64,000 nt of DNA from Emiliania huxleyi CCMP1516 (taxonomy: Eukaryota > Haptophyta > Isochrysidales > Noelaerhabdaceae). Below the pieces are notes generated by a model, which ran no database searches, was not told where the DNA came from, and saw only the letters and a program-made list of their open reading frames with translations. The translations under genes and the position numbers were made by a program. Position 1 is the first letter of the stretch; each line of letters begins with the position of its first letter. Location of the stretch: assembly GCF_000372725.1 (NCBI RefSeq), contig NW_005194698.1:261893-325892 (forward strand), written 5' to 3'. This document shows, piece by piece, positions 33,600-43,399 of this stretch.

Positions 33600-33978
33600 C
33601 TTTTTTCAGAACTTAAACAAAGAATTACCGCTCTGAACTAAGGTACACCACACCACGCGAGCCGCCTCGGACTCCGCACATAAGATGGGCTTATATACGA
33701 TCATCGCTGTTCGTCTCGCGTCACCGATTTGGTTCTCACGTCTCACGAGAGTAAGTAATTATATCGGGACGTCACTTATCTCAAACGCACGGCCTACTCG
33801 CCCAAGTACTCGCTCTCTTTTATGTCCCACCATGCAGAGCGCATCTCTCTCTCTGTTGTGCGAGGCGTGAACCGCGCCATTCGCTCTCACCTGGCAACCC
33901 TGTCTGCATCCTCAAAAAGTAGTAACCCCCATCCCCTTTACAGCCCGACCCGCCCCTCGCCCCTCTGACTACTCATTT
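33600..33978. other. Spacer upstream of the methyltransferase
   Basis: On the minus strand AAAAAAGAAAAG lies about 45 nt before the ATG at 33554 (TTTTCTTTTTTCAG on +). No gene is recognised to 33960. Confidence 0.5.
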
Positions 33979-34458
33979 GTGAGCAGGTGCGTGAACCACG
34001 GGTCTACCTCAAACAACGAGAGCTTCAACAACGTCCTGCACATGTTCATTAGCAAGCGGATCGTGTACAAGTCATACGGCCCGATGTACGGCCGGCTCGC
34101 CAAGATCATGTGGAACGAGGAAAAGTGCACGCGCGAGGTGAGCGGCGCGACCTGGAAGGCGGCGCGGACGGGCGCGCGAAAGAATGCTGTGGTGCCCAAG
34201 GCCTTCCAGGCGAAGCGGAAGGGCGACCGCACGTGGCACTTTGCTGCTGAGGCGATCGGCCGCCTCAAGCGGCGCGTGTTCGACCCCTCGCACCGCTTCT
34301 CGTCGGGCTGGCTCGAGCTGGAGCCGCCCTCGGCCGATGCAGCCGCTGCCCCCGTCCCAGCCCCAAGGAAGACCTGGGGGAAGGCGAAGGCGATGGGCGC
34401 CGCAGCGGCGCGCCAAGAGGCAGCGGCGGCGACGGGCGATCAGGCGAACGGCCTGTGA
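33979..34458 (+). CDS. Transposase-like C-terminal exon (fragment)
   Basis: After a possible acceptor (GTGAGCAG) the frame reads CVNHGSTSNNESFNNVLHMF and KRIVYKSYGPMYGRLAKIMW followed by NE, then a basic region and an alanine-rich tail ending at a stop. The NESFN...KR...Y...R...A...WN pattern resembles the last catalytic part (acidic residue in NNESF) of Kolobok- or MULE-like transposases. No upstream catalytic part is seen nearby, so it is a fragment or the last exon of a gene whose other exons I cannot place. Family assignment is tentative. Confidence 0.4.
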   Translation: MSRCVNHGSTSNNESFNNVLHMFISKRIVYKSYGPMYGRLAKIMWNEEKCTREVSGATWKAARTGARKNAVVPKAFQAKRKGDRTWHFAAEAIGRLKRRVFDPSHRFSSGWLELEPPSADAAAAPVPAPRKTWGKAKAMGAAAARQEAAAATGDQANGL

Positions 34459-34459
34459 G

Positions 34460-35088
34460 TAAGCTGTGTTCTGGTATTGTCATAGGATGCCACAGTCCCG
34501 CATTTGTGTGTTTTGAGTCTGTTGCGAGCCGCGTCGTGTGGTGTGTGCAATGTACTATGCTTGCCTGATCAGCATCGAAGACGACCAACGCATTGGTATC
34601 CAGGGAGCAAATAACGACTCGCGTAGAGCGAGCGCCCAGAGTCGCTGCCTCGCTGTCCGGCCTCTGTACTGCCCCTTCTCTCGCTTATCAGTCGCATTCT
34701 CACCGCACGCAGAGAGCACTGGTGCTCTCCGCGTGCGCCACCGATGCGATTTTGCAATCTCAGCCACCTCGCCGGAGGTAGTTGCGACTGGGGACACCGA
34801 AAGCTCGACGCTCGAGCACGTGTGGCAAAGTTTTGCGACATCCTGCGACTCGACCCCCGAGGGCTGCCGGCCGCCGACAGCAATACCGAGACCGGATTGC
34901 GCAGCGGGTTCGGTCTGAATGTGCCCAGGGCCAGCCCGTGGACTGGTACGGACGGCAGGTACCCATGGGACCGCTGCGGCGGGCCTGGGAGGCGCCGCGA
35001 GTCCCAATCATGCACGGTCGGCGCGCGTCCCCAAGCCCAAAGTAGGCCTTTAAGGGTTAGACCTATCTAGATACGTTCCCTTCCTCCG
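34460..35088. other. Spacer, no gene seen
   Basis: Overlapping frames on both strands without recognised motifs. Confidence 0.5.
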
Positions 35089-36690
35089 ATGGTGGACGTT
35101 GCGATTGGCACGCCCGTGCCGGCGTCCAACGCAAAAGTCGTCGCCTACCCGGTGCCCGACGCGGCGGCCTCTTCCGACTCGCCCGACGAGGCGGGCCGCA
35201 TCGTGCCAACGGACGCAGCGCTGCGCGAGAACCAACGCCTGACCGGGCTAACGGACGTAGAGCTGCAGCGGGAGGTGGTGGACGTCGCATTTTCAGGGCT
35301 GCGCGCAGACACCCTCCACACGCTGCTGTGGCGGCTGCACACGCCGGGCTGCCCAAATCTGCGCGTGCTCAACCTCAAAGCCAACCGGGGCCTCGACGAC
35401 GGTGTTGCAATATCGCTGGCACGTGTCCTGCCCGGCGCCTGCCCCGCTCTCGAGTGCGTGGATCTGAGCGGACCGCCCGTTGGTAGCCGCGGCCGGATAG
35501 GCGACCCAGGCGCCCCATTCTGATGGCCTGATCCTCCTCATTGGCCCACAGAGAGACAGAGACAGCAGTGCGTCGGCGGTGTAGGTGGCGTCGCGCTCGC
35601 CTCGATGATGCCTCGCCTCAAGTGCTTGCAAAGCCTTCTCCTCAGCTTCAACGCCCTCGAAAACGGTGCGGCTGCGGCTCTCGCGCAGAGCGCCCCCGCG
35701 TGCACCGCGCTTTTGCGCCTTGAACTGCTGCACAACAGCTTTGGCGGCGACGCAGCGCGGGCGATCGTGGCGCCGTTTGCGGTGAGTCCGGGCGTGAGCT
35801 TCGTTGACCAGGCGCGAGATCGCCGAGACGCAGCAGAGATGCAGTGTGCAGCGCCGCACGCAGCCACCCCCTTCCCCGTAGGCGCTGCTCAGCAGCGAGA
35901 ACGTCGTGCTGACTCGCCTTGAGCTGAGGGACGCCGACCTCGTGCTCCTCGTTGCGTCTCTGCCTGCGCGTGGCGGGGCGCTCCGTTCCCTTGACCTATC
36001 CAGGAACGGGTTGCGCGACGCGACGGCGATCGCGTCGCACTTCGGCGGCGGCGGCGCGCCCGAGCTTGTCTCGCTCAAGCTGGGGCACAACCCGCTCTCA
36101 GCAGGTGGCTTCCCCCCGCCATACCCTAGCTTGGTGGCTCGCCTGACGCCGGTCCGTCCCATCTACGCAGCGACGCTGAAGAGCCTCGGCTGCGCGCTGC
36201 CCTCGATGCGCGCGCTGCAGACGCTCTCGCTCTCGCATGGCGATCTGGGCGACGAGGGTGCACAGGCTCTCTTTGGCAGCCTCGCGTCAGAAGGCGCCCT
36301 GTCCGCCTCCGGTAGCCTCTTTTCCGGCCACCGCCACTGTCACCAGCCCCCCCTTGCGCCAAAGGCGTCAAGCCCGCGGCGGAACTGCGCATTCTTGAGC
36401 TGCGGGGATGCGGCGTCGGCGACGGTGGCATGCGCGCGCTCGTCGCCGCCCTCGGCGGTGGGAGGATGCCACAGCTGCGCAAGTTGCTCCTCCGTGGCAA
36501 TGACGTCGGCGACGACGCGACGCTCGGCTCGCTGGCGCAGGCAATCGGCCCGCTGGCGGCGCTCATCGAGATTGAGCTGGGCGGCAACCCATTCCGCTCG
36601 TCAATGGGCGCCCTCGGCCTCGCCACGCCGCCCGGCCTCAAGGCGTTGCAAAAGGCGTGCAAGGGGAAGAAGGTGATTCTCTCGTCGTGA
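35089..36690 (+). CDS. Leucine-rich repeat protein (ribonuclease-inhibitor type)
   Basis: Five exons (35089-35482, 35585-35781, 35882-36104, 36171-36293, 36365-36690) close in frame to 420 aa from the ATG at 35089. At least eight leucine-rich repeats of the RI/CC type are visible, for example LRVLNLKANRGLDDGVAISL, LQSLLLSFNALENGAAAALA, LLRLELLHNSFGGDAARAIV, LRSLDLSRNGLRDATAIA and LRKLLLRGNDVGDDATLGSL. There is no signal peptide or membrane segment, so a cytosolic protein-binding scaffold is likely. The repeat phase is kept across all splices, which supports the model. The fourth intron has a GC donor (36294). Spacer DNA after the stop has GTCAGTCAGTCAG and poly-G. Confidence 0.75.
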
Positions 36691-36699
36691 GCGGAGCCG

Positions 36700-37128
36700 G
36701 CGACCGGGGCGGGGCTGGGCAGGGGGTGACATCCTGCAGAAGAGAGAGAAAGGAAGAAGGTTAAGGCCGGGCACACCGCTTGTGGATTTGGAGCACTTGG
36801 AGTAAGTATCGAAGGTGAAAGAACACACAGTCAGTCAGTCAGAGGTAAGTAAGCCGCAAGACGAGAGGACTCAGAGTCACACGCACCCTGTCTATGACTA
36901 TGTCATGTGTGTGTGTGGGGGGGGGGGGTTCAGCCGCGATGCGAGCGGCCCGCCCTCCCCAGGCGAGCCGCCCGCATCCGCGGAGTGAGGTGAGTGAGGG
37001 AGTGAGTATTCTTGATACGAAACCACACGACGACACACACACCAGTCGACTCGCATCACACACACACACACACTCCGCGGAGGCCCATCATGCGATTCAA
37101 AAAATGAAAGCCTATCGAAGCAATATCG
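36700..37128. other. Spacer
   Basis: Contains short GTCAGTCAGTCAG, (GT)n, poly-G and (CA)n runs, and TGGAGCACTTGGAGTAAG, which resembles a word also present near 3955 and 56795 in the opposite strand. No gene. Confidence 0.5.
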
Positions 37129-37546
37129 CTACATGGTGATGCGATCGAGCTCCTTAAGCTGCGCCTCGTGCGCGCGGACATCAACTTTGGACATGTGCAC
37201 GAGCACGGCCTCGGTGAGACCAAACGGCGCCAACCGGTAGTCTTCGAGGATCTCATCGAATACCTCGCGGGCGACCTCCTCGTTCTCCTCGGAGAAGAAG
37301 ACGACGCGCGAGCGGAACGAGCGCCCAAACCTCTCAAACGTCTGCGCGGTAGGTCTGAATCTGTCCGCGCGCGGTGAGAGAGGCGTGCTTGTCGAGCTTC
37401 TTGAACTCGGTGAACCAGCCGGACGTCTCGTTGACGGCGTCCGCAATCCAGCCGCCTGGCAGTTCGACCTCGGTCTCGTCCTCGATCGACATCTTGTCCC
37501 GGACGATGGCCTCGCGCTGCACGCGTGCGGAGATGGCGGATTTAAC
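37129..37546 (-). CDS. Unknown protein, 3' part of a gene
   Basis: Two minus-strand exon-like frames: about 37546-37380 (VKSAISARVQREAIVRDKMS, PGGWIADAVNETSGWFTEFK) and about 37342-37129 (TFERFGRSFRSRVVFFSEEN, EVAREVFDEILEDYRLAPFG, stop). They differ by one frame; a 31-nt GC-AG intron (about 37343-37373) is one way to join them. The 5' end is missing: a GGGGAGATGC-type minisatellite lies just upstream (37556-37618), as in other introns here. The composition is clearly protein-like. No family recognised. Confidence 0.45.
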
Positions 37547-37743
37547 CTCAGCCGGGGAGATGCGAGGAGATGCAAGGCGTTCGCGCTCGGGCAGATACGG
37601 GGAGATGCGAGGAGATGCAAGTTATGAGCCCGATACGTCGCAGTGCGCTTGCGTTCGGCGGCAAGTGGTTGGTGCGCTAACTAACCCCGAAGAACCCTTC
37701 GTTCAGTGTCGCGCCTCATCGCAAATATCCTGTCGGTTTGTAC

Positions 37744-39186
37744 TCATGCCACATGCGCCGCCGCCGGCGCCTGCGCCTCGATCTTCTTGGGCAGCAGCTG
37801 GTTCGACAGGTCCTCTCCGTGGCCTAGGCATCTGAGATCGCCCCCGCCCCAGGTAAAGACTGCGCCGTCGGCGGTGATGGCGAGGCTATGCTGCCACGCA
37901 GCCGCTACGGCCACGAAGCGCTGCCCCGCCAAGGCCTCGATCTTCTTCGGCAGCTGCTGCAGCTGCTCGTCGCCGTGGCCCAGCCGGCCTTCCCTTCCAT
38001 CGCCCCAGCTCCAGACGGCGCCGTCGGCGGCGATGGCGAGGCTGTGCATGCCTCCCGCCGACACAGCGACGACGCGCTGCCCCGCCAAGGCCTCGACCTT
38101 CTTCGGCAGCAGCTGGTCCTGCTGGTCGCCGTGGCCCAACTGTCCAGAGTCTCCGCGGCCGCAGCTCCAGACGCCGTCGGCGGTGAGGGCGAGGCTGGTC
38201 GTCCATCCAGCAGCGACAGCGATGACGCGCCGCCCAGCCAAGGCCTCGACCTTCTTGGGCAGCGGCTGGCTCTGCTGGTCGCCGTGGCCCAGCTTGCCAT
38301 AGGCTCCTGCGCCCCAGCTCCAGACGGCGCCGTCGGCGGTGATGGCGAGGCTGTGGCTTTCTCCAGCCGAGACCGCGACGACACGCTGGTCAGCAAAGGC
38401 CTCGACCTTCTTCGGCAGCAGCTGGCTCTGGTAGTCGCCGTGGCCCAGCTGGCCGTAGGTTCCCCAGCCCCAGCTCCTAACTTCTCCGTCGGCGGTGAGG
38501 GCGAGGCTGTGCTTGCTTCCAGCCCCAGCCGAGACAGCGATGACGCGCTGGCCAGTGAAGGCCTCGACCTTCTTGGGCAGCAGCTGGTTCTGCTGGTCGC
38601 CGTGGCCCAGCTTGCCAAAGCTTCCACTGCCCCAGCTCCAGACAGCGCCGCCGGCGGTGAGGGCGAGGCTGTGCTCGGCTCCAACCGACACATTCACGGC
38701 GCGCTCGCCGCCCAGCGTCGACGGGTTCCGGGTTGGCGTGTTGAGCCGCGCCACACCCTCGCCGTGCCCGAGCAGCCCTTGAGCGTAGAACGGCGCTGAG
38801 CAGCACGACGAGAGCCGCCCCTCGCCGTCAATGAAGAGGCTGTGCCGAGTGCCTCCCGCCGCCCTCGCCGGCGGGTTGGACTCGCACAGCAGTGCCACAA
38901 AGCACAGCCACCGCACGGCGCAGCCCTCACCCTCTGGCAGCGCCGGCAGCTCGAAGCCGCGCTCTTGCGCCCACAAGCGGATGCCCTCCACCGCAAGCGA
39001 GGCGTGGAAGAGCAGCGAGACGGCCGCGACGCGAGCGATGTCGGCGGGGTCGCAGCGAGAGATGGCGCGCACGAGGAGCTCCGTTGGGAGGTCGAGGAGG
39101 CGGGCGGGCGGCGGCGTGTCTGGAGAGGTGGCGGCGGAGGAGACGGAGGCGAGGCGGCGCGAGCTGCGGCGCGGCGGGGTGGACAT
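37744..39186 (-). CDS. F-box-like/RCC1-repeat protein
   Basis: Single exon, 480 aa. After a serine/arginine-rich start, residues 30-75 have an F-box-like pattern (LLDLPTELLVRAISRCDPAD, VSLLFHASL). Seven RCC1 repeats follow, each with HSLALTADGAVWSWG, LGHGDxQ and LPKKVEALAGQRVVAVSAG, predicting a seven-bladed propeller. The repeats are much more alike than in typical RCC1 proteins, suggesting recent amplification or homogenisation. An SCF ubiquitin-ligase substrate adaptor is inferred from the F-box; the RCC1 part could bind a target or nucleotide-exchange partner. GTTTAAATTCTTTTTCTCGCG ends right at the ATG. A paralogue lies at 60849-62246 in the opposite orientation. Confidence 0.8.
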   Translation of the reverse strand: MSTPPRRSSRRLASVSSAATSPDTPPPARLLDLPTELLVRAISRCDPADIARVAAVSLLFHASLAVEGIRLWAQERGFELPALPEGEGCAVRWLCFVALLCESNPPARAAGGTRHSLFIDGEGRLSSCCSAPFYAQGLLGHGEGVARLNTPTRNPSTLGGERAVNVSVGAEHSLALTAGGAVWSWGSGSFGKLGHGDQQNQLLPKKVEAFTGQRVIAVSAGAGSKHSLALTADGEVRSWGWGTYGQLGHGDYQSQLLPKKVEAFADQRVVAVSAGESHSLAITADGAVWSWGAGAYGKLGHGDQQSQPLPKKVEALAGRRVIAVAAGWTTSLALTADGVWSCGRGDSGQLGHGDQQDQLLPKKVEALAGQRVVAVSAGGMHSLAIAADGAVWSWGDGREGRLGHGDEQLQQLPKKIEALAGQRFVAVAAAWQHSLAITADGAVFTWGGGDLRCLGHGEDLSNQLLPKKIEAQAPAAAHVA

Positions 39187-39209
39187 CGCGAGAAAAAGAA
39201 TTTAAACAA

Positions 39210-40260
39210 GACAACTCTCTCTCACAGCACACAGGCTCGACACAGGTGCGAACTGGCGCGTGCTAGTACTATCACCGGCAGAGAAAAAGAATCTTACCAC
39301 AAAACTCCCTCGCACAACACTTTAGGTATATTGTTGGCAAATCAAGACACAGAGCTCACACAGAATCACAGCGGGAGGAAAGCGGCGAGTCGCAATTCCT
39401 GGGGTCCTTGTGGCGGGCCACCCTGTCCAGAGAGGCATGGATGCCAATCTGGGGTCTCTCGACCGAGTCTATGAAGCCCTGGCCGCCTCCCGGTGGTGGC
39501 AGAGGTTTATGGAACCAAGCGACGGAGATGGTGCGGGGGTACGGGTGTTCCAGGGGGTCACGACACGCACCGACCCTTCACGAACCGAAAGGCTGCACCC
39601 GGGGAAGGCACAGTAATCCGGGCACGTGTTGGGCGCCCCATTCCGTTTAGGGCTAGGTCGGCTCAGGGCCCCGTCCACTTCCCTCCCGCCTGGCGCGTGA
39701 TGATGAGGAGTTGCCACCCAGGCCAGCCAGGACAAGGCAGTCGAAAGAAGAGCGCGATGCCGTCAACGACGACACTCGGCTCGGCTGCACCCACCGCCAC
39801 CACGGCAATCGCACCGACAAAAACGATAAACGTAGAGAACCGCAGGAAAGCGTGGCACCGCACGCGCCAGCAAGGCACGAATGACGTCTGAGCGAAGCCA
39901 AGCCTCTCTGCGACTGTATCTGAAGGCGCGGTAGCGGTAGTGGGTAGACGGGCGAGCAACAGCTGGCAAGATGTCGATCGCCATAGAGACCTTGCTCGAG
40001 CCGCGGCGGGGCCCTGAAAGTGAAGCGTGTCAGGATCGGCTGCTCGGCTGTGAACTGACCTCGCTGTGAATGTGACCGCCGTCACAGACACTATTGAATG
40101 GTAAGAGTGAGAGTAGAGTAGAATCGGGTCGAGCGACCGGCCCAGTCGACCGTCCCCTCCCCTCAGCAGAGCGGGCGAGAATCCTTTTCACGCCTCGGAA
40201 ACTCGGCGCCTGCCATTCCCCCCGACGCAGGGAACTGGTTTGCTGTTTTGGGGGCTGGCG
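39210..40260. other. Spacer with dispersed repeats
   Basis: About 39213-39310 (cacaggctcgacacaggtgcgaactggcg...acaaaactccctcgcacaacac) is related to about 43832-43890 and in part to 58640-58690. The piece at about 39696-39735 repeats one at 16984. No gene is supported. Confidence 0.55.
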
Positions 40261-41544
40261 ATGCTGCTCGCAGACACCCTGGCGCTCGTGCTCCACCCGC
40301 CGCCAGTCGCGCCGCGGTCGCGCGAGGTCGCGGTCGCCGCGGTCGCGCACGGCAGCGGCATGGTGGGACCGCGGTCGTACGGCCCGTATGACAAGCTGTC
40401 GTACGACAAGCAGTCGGGCCGTAGCAGTCGCGCCGCGGTCGCACCCACCATGCTGCTGCCGTGGGAGGGCAAAAGCGGCCTCGACGTCAGGCCGTATGAC
40501 AAGCTACTCAACAAGGCAGCGCCCGTGGTTGTGCCTCTCCTCGTCGGGTATGGATCCAAGGTCTTCAAGCCGCTCTACTCGCTGGCCGACAAGGTCCGCA
40601 ACCGCAAGGCCGACACAGAAGCGCGCCAGGCAACGTCCAATGCGTACAAGCCGTGCGTGGTCTTCTCCTCTCGGACCATCAAGGACGAGGCCGCTTACAA
40701 GAGCGCCTTCGCCGAGTACGCGGAGGGCGCGATGGTCCGAGAGGGCGTGCGCGCGTGCTTCAGCTTCATGGATCGCGACAAGGAGATGACGGCGGTGCAA
40801 TTTGCGTGGTACGACTCGGCCTCTGACCTCGTGCCGGAGCCGCCAGCGCTCAAGGAGTGCTACTGCGGCACGGTCGCGACCGACTACACGCAGACATGGG
40901 GCAAGTGGAATGCGGACTTCAAGGCGGCGCTGCAGACGGATATCTGCAAGTACTCGTTCGTCGAGGAGGTGCGCGGCTTCCTCAAGGAGCCGACCGAAGC
41001 CAACGCCAAGGGGTTTGCCACCGGCGAGCCGCCGATGATCTGGATCTCGAAGCGCGACATCCTGCCGGGCCGCATGGAAGCGGCGGGGAGCAGCTTCCAG
41101 TGCGGGACCGACCGCATGTACACGGTGCGCCCGCGACCGTGCGCCCGCACGCCCCCCCCCCCCTCTCCCCCCTTCCGGTCCGCGCGCACGCGCACGCGCA
41201 CGTCCCGCAGGCTGCGCCGGCTGCGCTGGGCATCTGCGAGTTCACCGACCCGGTCGACGAGAACGCCACCTGGTCGCTGCGCGTGTTCAACGACTACAAC
41301 ACGGGCTTCAAGGCGCACTTCCCCGTGCCGTCGCCCATTCTCTTCCGCATGGTGTTCAACGTCATCCCGGAGTGGGTTCCGGGCCCGTTCCCGCTGGGCT
41401 TCTCCTTCTCTTCGCAAGATTACATCACCGAGGCGGTCAAGTCCAACGGCGGCAACGCTGCGTACGCTCACCACCGACGCCACTGCCAGCCGCTACTACT
41501 ATGCTCCTCTCACTGCTGCTACCGCCACTGCCACTAACACTGCC

Positions 41545-41577
<33 letters not shown>

Positions 41578-41718
41578 GCCGCCGCCGCCAGCCGCCGCCG
41601 CCGCCGCCGCCGCGCCGCCGCCGCTAATACTCCCGCTCCCACGAGTAGGTACACGCCCTACATCTTCGAGTCGGATGCGCTCATCGGGCCGAAGCCGGAT
41701 TTTGGAAAGGGCTTCTGA
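40261..41718 (+). CDS. Unknown protein with two similar lobes, possibly dimeric alpha/beta-barrel (ABM-like)
   Basis: Three exons (40261-41124, 41211-41461, 41649-41718) close in frame to 394 aa. The N-terminus is hydrophobic then basic, compatible with an organelle-targeting sequence. From about residue 130, CVVFSSRTIKDEAAYKSAFA...GVRACFSFMDRD...AVQFAWYDSASDL and later ALGICEFTDPVDENATWSLR look like ferredoxin-like lobes of the antibiotic-biosynthesis-monooxygenase kind, but this is weak. The last exon encodes YTPYIFESDALIGPKPDFGK. Intron 1 starts GTGCGCCCGCGACCG and exon 2 GCTGCGCCGGCTGCG; intron 2 starts GTACGCTC and exon 3 GTACACGC. The second intron has GCC triplets and poly-purine stretches. 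Confidence 0.55.
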
Positions 41719-42099
41719 GCCAGCAGACAAGGTGTGGCCTGCGCTCCTGGTGCGCCGCAATGCCATCCGTTGGCGCGTTGGCGCTGTTTATAGGGGCCTA
41801 GAGACCCCCCCCCCCTCTCCTTTTCTCCTCTCTCTCAGTGTACGTACTTTTACGAGTGAGTGTACGTCTCTCCCTCTAGTGTACAGTACCTTTAGCTTAC
41901 TGGGTCAGGACGACGAGACGCGACGCTCGGCCTTTGAGCGCAGGGTCTCGGGGGGCAAAAAGAGGCGCTTCCGTGCGTCATGCGTGTGAAATTCAAGCTT
42001 CACAGGGACGTCTTCTCTATGAGTTGTGCTCCGCGTGGACGATGCGCTTATATCTGGCGCCAACTCGGGCGAGGCGCTGCCCTGCGCACAGCCAGTCCA

Positions 42100-43381
42100 C
42101 GGCGGGGTCGATCACTGCACGTTCTCGCTCCGACTTCCCCAACGAGCTGCCGCTACGTGTGTGGGACACCAAGGGCCTGACGCCAGAACTACAGGGGTCC
42201 CGAGCTCGAGGCGATCATGAAGGGGTCGCTGCCCCACGGTGTTGGGACATGGACGACCACATCGACCCGGCAATGCTCTCGGAGTCGCAGGACTTGACTG
42301 TCGAGGCGAACCGCTTTGGCCGCACGCCGCACGCCGTCGTCTTCATGCTTCCCTATACTGAGCTCGACGACACGGACGGCGAGTTTATGCAAAAGATCCG
42401 CGACCAGTTTGGCAAGATTGTGCGGCTCGGCATCAACCCGATTGTGCTGGTCGCAAGGCTCGACGACGCAGACGACGCGGTACGCAAGAACCCGTCCGCG
42501 TCCAACGGCAGCAAGGACGCCAAGCTCAAGGCCGCGGCCGACTTCCTCGGCATTCCCATCGGCATCCTGTCGATGGCCAAGCACCGCTGCGAGAGCCTTG
42601 AGCGCGAGGCGAGCCACGCCATGCGCATGGCTGATTCGACGACGCTGCCGCCGATCCACCGCAGGATCGCTCAGCTGCAGAGCTCCCTCGCCGATGCGAC
42701 TGCCGAGGCCAAGGCGCGCGAGGCTGAGCTCGCAGCCACCGCCGCCCGGGCCGACGGCCTCGCCAATCAGCTTGCCAAGGCCAGCACGTGCGCGGAGAAG
42801 GGCGAGGCCGAGCGTGCGACTGCCATCGCTCGGGCTGATGAGCTGGCTGAGAAGCTCGAGGCGGCCGTGCGCGGCTTGCAGGCTCGAGACAAAGCCGCCC
42901 AGCGCAAGGCGTGCATCTGCCTCATTGGCATCGTCATCGTCGCCTCCCTCGTCGTCGTGACGTTTGTGGCGCCGGGCTGGTTCGCCACCGCCGCGACACC
43001 GACGACGGAGCTCTCCCTCCCCACGATTGAAGACAGCCGCACCGCCGAGGATTTTGTCGAATGCAACGGCTCCGTGGCGCTTGGCGAACTGTCGGTTGTG
43101 GCTGCGACGCCCCCTTGCCTCCAAGAGATGGAGGCGGCTGCAGGCGCGCTCGTTGCGCTCGTTGCCGCCGCAAAGCACCGCTCTACCTTTCTGGGCACTG
43201 CGTGCTGGCAAAAGCCTTGGTCACGCTTGTTGTTCTCGTCGGCGGCGCCGCTTGGACCTTTGGTACGATGCACACCACACCAACGCCCGTTGGTAAGGAC
43301 TCCAAGCCGTGCTCCGAGCCTGACAAGAACTCCGACTCCGAGTCATTCGAGGAGGTCGGGCACTCCGATGTGATGTCGTAG
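42100..43381 (+). pseudogene. GTPase-like membrane protein, apparently decayed
   Basis: One frame has a G3-like DTKG in LPLRVWDTKGLTPE and a possible G4 region INPIVLVARLDD, as in interferon-inducible/IRG-like GTPases, followed by a coiled coil (about 42660-42890) and one membrane segment (ICLIGIVIVASLVVVTFVAP). Between them GPELEAIMKGSLPHGV, which fits the family between G3 and G4, is in another frame, and no P-loop (G1) is found upstream. Two frameshifts and a lost G1 point to a pseudogene, unless very short introns restore the frame. Confidence 0.45.
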
Positions 43382-43399
43382 CGGCCTTCTTCACGGTCG

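Noticed and set aside
37888..38799. + strand frame opposite the RCC1 gene (and its mirror at 60528-62120)
   Set aside because: Antisense shadows of RCC1 repeats.
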